Of a DNA stretch of 64,000 bases, positions 47,995-59,900 are shown in pieces (position 1 is the first letter of the stretch; the number at the start of each line of letters is the position of its first letter). The notes below the pieces were generated by a model. It had not been told where the DNA came from and made no database searches. It worked only from the letters and a program-made list of their open reading frames with translations. The DNA is from Ephydatia muelleri (taxonomy: Eukaryota; Porifera; Demospongiae; Spongillida; Spongillidae), in the NCBI GenBank assembly GCA_013339895.1, contig JABACO010000007.1, positions 10,959,956 through 11,023,955 on the forward strand, in the 5' to 3' direction. The position numbers and the translations under genes were made by a program.

Positions 47995-50900
47995 GAGACT
48001 GGGCTTGTACCACTTGCAATGACTTTGGGTTCTTATTCATATTGTTTTCACAAATCGTACACGTGTATGATACCTGTGCACACACACACATGCATACACA
48101 CACACACACACACTAACTGGGCTTTATTAACTTGCAGAGACTTTGGGTTCTTTATTCTCATGTAAGATGATGGCTGGTTCTCTGTACATACACACTCACA
48201 TCGCCGTTCTCTGAGATGTGAAATAAAACTGTCTTATTGGGCACAACCCTTACTAAACTTCTTTTTGTTTGCTATGCTCAGCTTTGTTCTACTTGCATGA
48301 CTTTTCTCAAAAAAAGAAGGGGAGGGTGATATGCATGAATGTACATCCCTGTACACACACACACACACACATGCACACACTCACACAGACTGGACTTGTA
48401 CCACTTGCAGTGACTTTGGGTTCTTATTTCTCACACTATCTTTACAAAGTGCATGACATGTGCACACACACATGCACACACACACACAGACTGGGCTTGT
48501 ACCACTTGCAGAGTTTTTACAAAGCGTACATGTGCATGAATGAACACAAATACACACATGTGCGCACACACACAGTACCACTTGTAGTGACTTTGGGTTC
48601 TTATTTCTCACACTGTCCCTGTTTTCACAAAGCACTTACATGTACATGTACATGAATGTACACACTTGATTGTTATGTAAATAGCCTGTACACCATATTT
48701 CTCACACACACACACACACACACACCACTCGTGCAAACACACAGGCTCGTACCATTTGCAGTGACACCAATTGGGTTCTCATTTTCACACTGTTTTCACG
48801 AAGTGTACATGTGCATGAATGTACACACCTGTGCACACACATTGTTATGTACACAGCCTGTACACCATATATTTGTCACACATACAGCACATACACATAC
48901 AGTACACTTGCATTGTTACAGAAATGGAATCTTGTGCACAACACATACATACATGTACATGTACACTCATGTACAGTACACTTGTAGGCACCCGTGCAAA
49001 TGAAAATCCTTTAGCATGTCTAGACACACTCCCACACATGTACATTGCAAGTAAGGTCTATTCTAAACTTGTTCTCTGCACCTGCACATGCATTGTATTC
49101 CATTTAACTGCTTTAGGCATGTACGTGATTTCTATACCCTGTCCCTTTGCTCCTTGCATGTGGAGCTCCCTTATGGCTGGTTCTCTGTACATACACACTC
49201 ACATCACCGTTCTCTGAGATTTGAAATAAAACTGTCTTATTGGGCACAACCCTTACTAAACTTCTTTTTGTTTGCTATGCTCAGCTTTGTTCTACTTGCA
49301 TGAGGGGAGGGTGATATGGGAGTCAGTAGAGGATACTATGATAATTATGAATAGGATTAAGAAAAGGCCCCTGTGCATTTAACCAGGGACTTTTAACAAG
49401 GGCAGACTGCATCTCCATCTCATGTTGTGGCACTATCTCATGTCCCATGTCATGGTACTATCTCCATCCCATGTCATGGTACTATCTCCACCCCATGTCA
49501 TGGTACTATCTCCATCCCATGTCATGGTACTATCTCCATCCCATGTCATGGTACTATCTCCACCCCATGTCATGGTACTATCTCCATCTCATGTCATGTC
49601 AGTCTGACATTATCAAATGATGTGGTACTGTATGGTTTCTTTATGTGGGTTGTGTCATGTACATCCCACTGCAGCGGCGGATCCAGGATTTCTGGAAGGG
49701 GGGGTCTAATAACTATATTCACTAGCGGGGGTGGGTACTGGAGGGAGCGTGCCCCCTCCCGTAACAGCTAGGGGGTCTGGGGGAGCGCTGCTAGCTCCCC
49801 TAGTGGGGGCTGGGGCAAAGCCCCAGCCGCTTTTTCACTTTTGCGTTAATTTAGCATGAAAATAAGCACACTTTGAAAGTGTATTCAATATTGATAGCTA
49901 GCAAGCGCAATATTCGAATTGATTAAAATTTAATATACACGTGTAGAAGCCTGCGTGAGTCAACGTGATCGTGGATAAGGATAGCGAATAGAAAACTCTA
50001 CGCAAAGCCATTGTGACCGTATTCTGGTCTAAACGACACACACGTTTTACCTTTAATAGTATTATATACCTACTTGATTAAGCTCTACCTGTTTCCTGAG
50101 GTAAACTATCTTCTTATGATCGCTTACTTCTTGCTCGCACCATTCCATCGCGCAGCAGTAATACTAATTAAACACGCTTGGAGGGCCGTGGCTTTAGACC
50201 CCCCCCCCCACACACACACACACACTCACACACACTTTGGGTCGAATGCTAACTCGCTAATCAGTTCACTCGCGTTCACTAAACCATAGATATTCCAGTC
50301 TAATATCTATGACTAAACGCTTCGTTTTTCAACTCGTCAATCATGTAATTAATTATTCGTAAGTTAATTTATTCATAACTGGTCGGGCCGAGGGGGGGGT
50401 CTTTAGACCCCTTAGACCCCCCCCCCCCTGGATCCGCCACTGCACTGCAAGATTGGCTAATAAATCCAGTCATTGTATTCTTGTGTGGTAACCATGGTAA
50501 CAAAATATGTGTACAGTACAGTAGCTTGTTTTATAAAACACTATTGCATCATTCAATCCACTTTCCACCTCTCATGCCTCGTCCCCATCCCAACCTCCTC
50601 TCCCACATCTGCACACCTTTCTACTCCAACCACTCATCTGTGATCCAATTTGTTTGTTACTCATCTGTGGGTGTGTCCTCTGTGGCTATCATAATGAGTC
50701 ATTGATGGCTTAAACAGTTATGGAGTTTTCGTGATTCAAATGTGAAGCATTTTAATAACTTTTTTTTTATATAGCCACTTTTCATTTTCACGGAAGCTGA
50801 CCCATGTATTCAATACAAAATAATTAAACTCCACCTTTCCTTAAAGGACTGGACCTTCGGTCTGCAAACTTTCTATTCCTTGTTCCAGCATTGTTTAATC

Positions 50901-53900
50901 GATAGACACCCTCCCCAAAATTACATGTCTGTGCTGATGACTGAGATATTGTGCTTGATACTGATTTGATTCTGAAAAAACACATTCAATTGAAAACATC
51001 TTGAATGTTGTCCTCATCAAAAGGTTCCTTTAGCTGAGTAAATTGCATATCACTTGTGTCACAGTGTTGTGGAAATTCTATATTCACATCCATTGTTACA
51101 TCATACACTGTATGTACCAGAATGATTATAAATTGATGCACATATTCTTATAGAAATATCATAACTACTGTACCTGCCATACATCAGCTCAAAAATGGAG
51201 TGTGCAATTTTGATTTTTGTTTAGAGGTCTGCCCTCTGATATGTACAAAAATAAACTAAAGGGAAGGTGATCAACGTTAAAACATAAACTATAGTGAAGG
51301 GAACAGATCATCATCCCAATCATTTTCCTTGTCATTGGAAAGTTTGATTATAGGCTCAGCCTCAGGCCACTCAGGAAAGTAATTGACAATGTACTCAGCT
51401 CAGTTTTTGGCAGAAAGCTTCCGCACAAAAATAATTCATGCCAAACACTAGAGCCTAAAGTTGTATACTTGTAGGTAGGGTATGCAGAGCTAAAATCAGC
51501 TTGCGTGCAGACTAATGCTAAAGCTACATGCGCATAAAAAGTTGGTAATCAAACCACTAAATGCTGACGGCTGAATGCTAGCAGCTGCTTAGAAGGCACC
51601 ACGTACCACTTTTAAGGGCAGAGGGGACAATGTTAGTATTTGATAAGGCAGAGCATCACCTATACTAAAACGGGGAGGGGGGGGGGGGCGGACAATTTCT
51701 GTGGAAGGGGTGCAATATCAGCTAGCAGATTTCATTCGTGGGGAACAGAATCCACTAGCAGATTCCGTCCAGAGTACTGCATGTTTAGGAAACTAAGGCA
51801 ACCATTGGTAGTATTTGTTGTATTGTGTCTGGAAACAACCTGTGTTCACACCCATTGTAGCACATGTGGAAATAAATCTTTGCAAAGGTCTGATCGAAGT
51901 GGCTTTTTGATGTACTGTTTAAGAGGATATGATTATTTGGATAATGGAGCATATTAGTTGTATGTATGGTGAAAGTGTCTCATCTCTGTAGAATGGCAGT
52001 ACTGCATTACATTGGGCTGCAGTGGAAGGTGATGGAGGCTGTGTACGACTCCTCCTATCGACACCAGGGATTGATGCTAACCTTGTGGACCATAAAGGCA
52101 ATACACCATTGAAGCTATCTGGGGGCTATGAAGTATTAACAATGCTTCAGAAGTACACTACCAGCTGTGAAGACTTTCCTGTTCACACATATGGGAAAGT
52201 GATCATGTGTGGGGACAGTGGTGCTGGGAAAAGCACCCTCACAGAGGTGAGACACACTTGGTGTATTGATGTCTTCACAATGTACAGTGTCATTACTGAT
52301 ACTCTATTGATTAAAAGAACATATCAAGGAAGTATGTTGGATGATAAAAGTATGAATTAATATTAATAATTATAATTAGGGAGGGTCGGCCACAGCTGCT
52401 GCCGAGGCCACTGGGTTAATGAAGTACCAATCCAACGACCCTAAATGCACTGAACTAGGGTGGCTATGTGTCCCTATGGTAGTTGAAACATATGGAAAGG
52501 ACACAATTGCCATTATCTCCTCAGTTGCCTCTAGACTTGCCCTCCATATGCCAAAGTCCATAATAGTCTATGAAAGCTATGGCTGGTTGAATCTCAACCT
52601 GATCTGTGCCAATGCAACAGTTGTTCTCTCTAGGATAGCTCCTCCACCATAGAGCTTATTATTTATGTTATTATTGTCATGTGTTGAAATACTAGTTACA
52701 TTACAATACATGGTTGTATAAGTGAAATTGTCCTTTTTCTTTTTACCTTAATTACAATAATAATTTTCATTTCAATAATGACCTTCTGTCGATGCATTGG
52801 TGTAGACACATCCGATGCAGCATGGCAAGCAGGCTCAGCTTAGCCCAAGTAGAGGGGGCCTAGGGTTTTGGTCATTGTCCCGCCATTTATCTCCTCCTTA
52901 TGCTCATCTGGCTTTGGTCTGCATTCATCTCCCCATCTGCCTCAAGCAGTAGAGACCTTTAACATGTAGACGCATACAGTGTTGAGTCTCTCCTCACTTC
53001 ACCAGTCTCTCAGAAATCCTTTCCGGTAAGTTAGATGACCATGTCTTCAACTTACTGTTGAACTCATCTTCAGTAGCAGACAAGGCACGCCTTTTGTCAG
53101 TTTCTTCTCTTCATGCTGCATCCTGGCTTCACATAGATCCTCCCTGTTTCCCAGGTAGCCATCATATGGTGGCTTGGCCTTGATAGGTTCCCTATGTGCA
53201 CTGTGCCTAGGCAGTGCACTTGACCACTTTGGCCACCATGCAGCTACGTGCAAGTACGGTGGAGATGTAGTAACTCGGTATAATATGATTAGGGACATCC
53301 TGGTGGAGACCTGTCATCGGGCTCACAAATGGGTTAAGGTGGAAGTCGGCAACAACCTAAGTAGAGATAATAGTAAGACCCGTCCAGCTGACATCTTACT
53401 TCCTAACTGGTTCTTGGGCAGAACTGCTGTATTAGATGTGTCCATCACCTCACCGCTAAATCCTGTGATTTTGTTGGAAGCGAGAGTGTCGGCCACAGCT
53501 GGTGCCCAGGCCACTGCGTCTAGGAAGCACCAAGCCAATGACCCCAAGTGCTCAGATCTAGGATGGGTATGTGTCCCTATGGTCATTGAAACTTATGGAG
53601 CTTGGGAAAACGAAGCCACTGCCATTATCTCCTCTGTAGCCTCTAGACTAGCCACCTGCATGTGGTGACCAAAATCCATCTACTCCATGAGATCTATGGC
53701 CGATTGAATCTCCACCTGGTCAGAGGTAATGCTACAGCTATCCTCTTTAGGATAGCTCCTCTACCATAGAGGTGAATTTTGTATTTAATCAGTTTTGTTA
53801 CTGTCATTTTATATGAATATTATTATTATCAATATTAATCTACAAGTGCCAAGAGTTACCTATCGTTCTTGTTGGGTGTACCTAATACACTCTATTAGGT

Positions 53901-56900
53901 TTACCTAACAATGTTCGTTAGGTAAACCTAAAGTGTTTATTTTTAAAACTTATGAGATATTGAAATTCAATTGGTGAAGATTACGTACTATTATTAGCAA
54001 GCAAATGAACAAGACTGTCCACAAAATTCTTGTGCAAGGGCACATTAAGATGCTCGTTAAAATGACAGTAGTAGGCCTTAATGGCATCAACTTCTATTGA
54101 TCTAAGAACCATGCAAAAACACCTAAACCACCAGGCGTCATTTGTTTTCCCAAAGAGTCTTCCATAGTTGTGACCCTTGACGCAGATGATTGTGAGCATC
54201 TATAGAACATGCACCTTCAATGTAGCTTTTGATCATTTGGGTTCGTGGGACAGTCCTAGTAATAGTTTCTCCTTCACCAGTTCTGTTGTTCAATGAGTCG
54301 TCAACACCAAGTGTATGATTCCAAGATGATATTAGGAGCACCTGCTGTACCCAGCTCGTTCCACGCATGACCATATACTTCTTTCTGTGTTGAGTTCCAA
54401 GTATATGAGTGCTTGACAGGGAGTGTGTCACCACGTAATGCAGTTGAAGGCCAACCAGGATCATTCAAAAACGTTTTCAGAAACCCTTTTGATGCTGTTT
54501 TCACAATGCCTGTAAAATACATGTACGTTCCTCGCTCTAGTAAACCCTTTGTTGTTTGTAGGGAGGCTAAATAGCTGTCACCATAAACTACATGCTACAT
54601 GATTCTTCCCGTGCAGAAACTCAGTCAACTGTAAGGTGGTAGCTACATGCTTTGGGTACATATCACAAAATCTTTTTCGCTCCATCAGTTCTGCTCCTTC
54701 CTGAAGAAGTATTCCTGTGCTTACATCAGCAGTGTCCTTATATTCTACACCTACTCCACATGGTTTACGTATGATTTTTGTAAGGTGAGGTTTGCCTTGT
54801 GGTATATCCTCAAACGATTTTCCCATGCTTTTGTCAACTACAATCTCAGTTCCTAGATTTACATCATTTGACACTCTACATGCACAATCAAGCCTTTTAA
54901 TACATCCCAGGTGTGTCTGTTTCTGGAGGCCAAAGCTTTAAATACTTCTTCCAGAACAAGAAACGATCCTGAGACAAACCAAATCGTTCCTGCAACGAAA
55001 CGGCTGACAAAACCAAGTATCTTTTGCTTGCCAAAGATTTATTACACTGCTTTGACCAGCCAAGCAAAGTCCATACTACAAACACACCAAATGCACTGCA
55101 GAAACTCATGTGGAGTAAAGGGAGGAATATCATGAGGTCAAGTTTGATTTGTCCATTTTATGACAGTTTTGTTCACCAAAAAAAACAAACATTATACCCC
55201 CAGCAGTCACCGCTATCTTTAAACTCTGCAATTTCAACATTTGCTGGCCACGTGATAGAACATTTGCGAGAGCTGCTGAAGCCATCCTTAACACGTTGGT
55301 CAACTGTTACAAAAAACAGTTCCCATTTAACAATGTCATTGTCAAACTTGACATGACGGATTAGTATCCGAATATTCACACCTACCATCATCTTTTTCTG
55401 ATTACTTTTTAGTATCAAGTGATTCCTGAATCTCCTCCTGGACATCCGTTTCACTTCTGGAAATTTGAAGTGCCAAGGAACTGTCATCTCGAACAGCTGA
55501 TGAATGCTCTTACCGTGACTTCCAAAGGGCACGCCCATGGTCTAAGACCATGGTTTGGGTGCTAATTGACCAATCCACCCTCCATTTGTTTTGGTCGGGT
55601 TTGCCTGTGTCTTTTCCTTCGATATCAGTAGATTTCCAAATTCTTACCATACGAACACATCAGGGCATCCTTAGTTGCACTCCTTTAACAGAACCACTAG
55701 TGCCTATGCCAGGAACAGGATATCCAGATGGAGCTGGAGCAGCTAGATGTGATCCTGCAGCACAGGACACCATCTTATAAATAACAGGTCACTTGACGGC
55801 GTGATAGGTTTACCTAACACTGCCCGAAGATTATGGTAGAAAAAACTACAAAAATATAGGTACAAAAGCCATAGTAAAAAACGTTAACATTTTTACGTTG
55901 TCATCTCCATAGCCAGTAAGCGATTGACACTGATTTTTTGAGCGGTTAATGTTACGTGTCCATCGGGAAAGTATATTTGACAAAGCCAATACCAACCTGT
56001 TGGGCATGGGATTGGCTCAAATAATGTTATGTTTACCTAACGAACATATAGTTTACCTAATGCCCGGCACTTGTAGAATAATTTTATATACAATGGCAAG
56101 TAATGGCACATCATATGCACTTACATGCTGCCAAAGAAATGGGTGTAGTTTACAGAATACAGAGAGATTTTATTGATCTGGAGAAGTGACAGGCTTGAAA
56201 CCTGTTAGTTTAGAAAAAACCGGTTGTAAGAGGTTATTAAAATATAAAAACCGGCCGGTTAAGGTTATTGTTCAAAAAAATAACCGGTCGGTTGAGGTTG
56301 TTTGTTTTAAAACAACCGGTTATTGCCAGTTATGGCAAGATAGATGGTCCGCGGCGTACCCCTAAGAATATCACCTTGTTGCTAGTGGTCCAGCAAAGTC
56401 ACCCTTCTGGTTAGTTTTTCAAGTTTTCAAATTTTCCATTAACTCCAAACAAATGGTCCTTACACACGGGCTATCGATCATAAAGTTATAGGTTACTGAA
56501 TTTATAATTAGCCATACATTTCAATTCAAGCGTTACTTTTCTTTTGCTTGTCCTGTAAAATTTGATAGTAACATAGGGGTGATTTTGCTGGACACTGTTC
56601 CAAATACAATAAAGTATCACCATGCATACAACGAAGAGATGAATCTCTCAATTGTTCGCTGTAGTCCGCTTATTGTTTTCTCGCGCCCAGCATTATTGGT
56701 AGATGACGTAACACCACTTGCAATTCCTCAATATAATATCAACCGGTCAGTTGTGGTTGCTTAATAATTTAACAAACGGTTGAAGCAGTTATTTAGCTGA
56801 AATAGAACCGGTTCAGGCGGTTATTTAATTCTCGCGATCGGTTAACCATCGGTTAACCGGTTAACCGGAGCTCCGGCACAACTGGTTTCAAGCCTTAGTG

Positions 56901-59900
56901 ACAACATGATCTGGTAAAAAGTTCCAAACTGTAATGATACGCTCCATCAAATAACCATGTCAGAAGGCAAATTACAGTAATGAAATAGTTCAGAGTTTCT
57001 TTAGGTGTTCAAGGGTTGAGCAATGATTTGTGGTTATTTGGAAAAAATTGTCAATGGGTAGATCAACAAGTTAATAAACGATATCACTAGATCAGAAATT
57101 GTTTTGCGGTATTTCAAGGAAGCTAGAAGGAAAGATACAAGCCTTCATCTGATTCGGATTCGGATTCATTTCTTGTCCAGAAACATCAGCATCTACAGTA
57201 TCAGCCCACTTCCACACTTATCTGTACAATGACAGACATTTGATTGCAGATGAAGAATGATGTATTGTATTTGGTGCTGAGTGTTGTGTTTTTACATATA
57301 CATGTCCCCTAAACCTATTGTCTGAGCACACTTCATGGTGATCTCACTCAGTGATCATGTTTTCTGAAAGTCTGGATAGTGTAGCACATCATGTGGGAGA
57401 TCCTGTACATTGCACTAGGTGGCAACATAGATTTACATGCAGAGTGTTGAAATGGTTTACACTTGTCTTTAGAATTACCCTCATTTGTTCTGCATACATG
57501 TAGGCCATAAAGGATTGCTCCCAGTCCATGAGTGAAGATGGTGAAGGTGATCAGGTGAGTGTGTAATGGATGATGCTATTAGCTACATGTAGTGCTCCTA
57601 TATGCCAGAGTGAAGGCCATCCAGACACAACCACCTGACATCGGACACACCACATTTGTTGTGAAAAGGATCCATTCAAATATGAACAAATTTAATGATG
57701 TTATTATTTTAGAAATGGGATCAGAAAAGGGACCTAGTGCTTGCATTATATATACACTTTCTAGTACGCGTAATAGAAATGACGTTTGCATTGAATAGTA
57801 TAGCTAACAAAACATTAAGAGCCTTACAGCTCCATGACAGATACTTCGATTCTCAGTTAGTAAGAAGCAATGTGTTATGGACATTTCAGACTTGTAAAAT
57901 ATCAAATAAATTACAATCATGCGTTAGGTCCCTTTTCACGGAGATGATCCCAAATGAAAAAACCTGAAGTATTATCAGCATAACTTGACTACATATATGA
58001 GTGGTGACTTAACTTTGAATGAAGGCTTTCTTTACTGATCAGGTAACTGAATTTTAATAAATACAATTTACATGAAATTTGTATCTTCCTTTTACTGAAT
58101 TATGCTTTTCTGAGCCATTCCCTTTCATACATTTTCCATTACAGTAATAACTAGCCGATATAGCATTAGGATATTTACACTACCTTAAATCATGCAGCGA
58201 TACACATTGAACATTATCTCTTTTAATTCAGCAGCCTGCTAGAAAACCAATCAGAAAACCGGTAAAGGCCTTGACAGCTGGAATCATCTCTCATCGTGTT
58301 AAGGGTCCAAAAGCAAACATGACCATATACGACCTAGCTGGACACAGGGAGTATTACAGCAGCCATTCCTCTATATTGGAGCACATCTCAAATACCACTC
58401 CCTCCATCTTCCTTCTGCTAGTCAATCTCCTGCTTACCTTAAAGGAGATCACTGCACAATTGTACTTCTGGTCTGCAATGATTGGCAACGTGTGTAAAAA
58501 GTGTTCCCAGCAATCCTCCATCATTGTAGTAGGCACCCATGCAGATTGTATCAGTGATGAGGGGAAGTTAGAGTTCTTACGTACTCAGATAGAGCAGGTA
58601 GCTAGGGATGCCATCAAGCAGCACATTTTGTTCAGTTTACAGCTCTTAATGTCACATCGTTTAGGGGAGAAGTATTTGGCAGCTTTTTATCATTACTGTA
58701 CGGTACTATTGATGAAGTGAGGCTCAGGTGCCCTGCCATATCTCTAACTTGCCACGTGATGTATGCCTTCTTGAATGACAAGGTCCCTGCAGATCAAGAT
58801 GCTCTATCATTATCTCAGCTTCTGAACCTATTGAGCCAAGAAGACCCAAAGGTTCTACCAACTGATGCCACCGAGGTGTCAGAGCATTTGAAGGTATTGT
58901 CTGCCAAAGGTTTTATCGTGTTCTTTGCGAGTGACACTAAACTCAATGATAGCTGGATAGTGTTTCGTCCAGAGGCATTGCTTGAGAAAGTGAATGGAGT
59001 TCTGTTTGCACCTTCGAATTTTGAAGAGCACCTTCCCATAGCCAGCAACACAGGTTTGATCCCCATATCAGTTCTCAAATGCCACTTCCCTGAACCAAAA
59101 TACAATATCGATATGATGACTCAATTTCTTGTTCGATTTGAGCTATGTCAGCCAATCACGTTTGCCTCCACCAGCACAAATGCTCAGGGAGCTCTTAACT
59201 GTACTTCCTGTCCTGACCTGTTCTTCCCACCCCTTGTATGTGCTAACAGACCTGACAATGTTATCATCCCTGATGATGCACTTATCTGGCAGATCTGCTC
59301 TACCAATATCAACCAGTCCTTCTCCCCACGCTTCCTCCATGTTCTTGTCTCAAGAGTAGCTGATCAGTTTCCCTTGCCAACTGTGGGGCCATGCTTAGTG
59401 CCTGAACTGAAACCCTACAATCGTAGATGCACTGTGTGGAGCCGAGGAATCAGTTGGAGAAGTAAGGAAGGGTTCTCCACTGTCATTGAGATGAGAGAAG
59501 ACTTCCAATGTCTTCTGTGTGCAGTGTCCACCTCTGACAAATCCAACATCCACTATCCCCAGTTGATATTATCAGTTATTAAAGTCATCAAAAATGCACG
59601 TGATGAGTTTTGCCCAACAGTTTCAAGGGTGGAGTTGATCACATGTCCACGTGAGGCTACCTCAGACCACGTTGCAGCTCCTGTAGAATGTGAAGCATTG
59701 AAGGAGATGCTAGTCAATGGTATGACAACCATGACTGATTGGAATGGAAATTTGGAGGTAAATATTAGCCAGTGGAGCAAGATGGAGCCCCAGCTGTCCC
59801 ATCTCATTGGTGTTGACCACAAACAAGGTACCAACCAGTCTGACATGTGTTATCTCTTTAAATGTTGTAATTGAACATATGTCAGTTGTATATTTGTGAT

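Noticed and set aside
45770-49000. Histidine-rich open frames in CA modules
   Set aside because: Repetitive DNA with no conserved protein-like segment.
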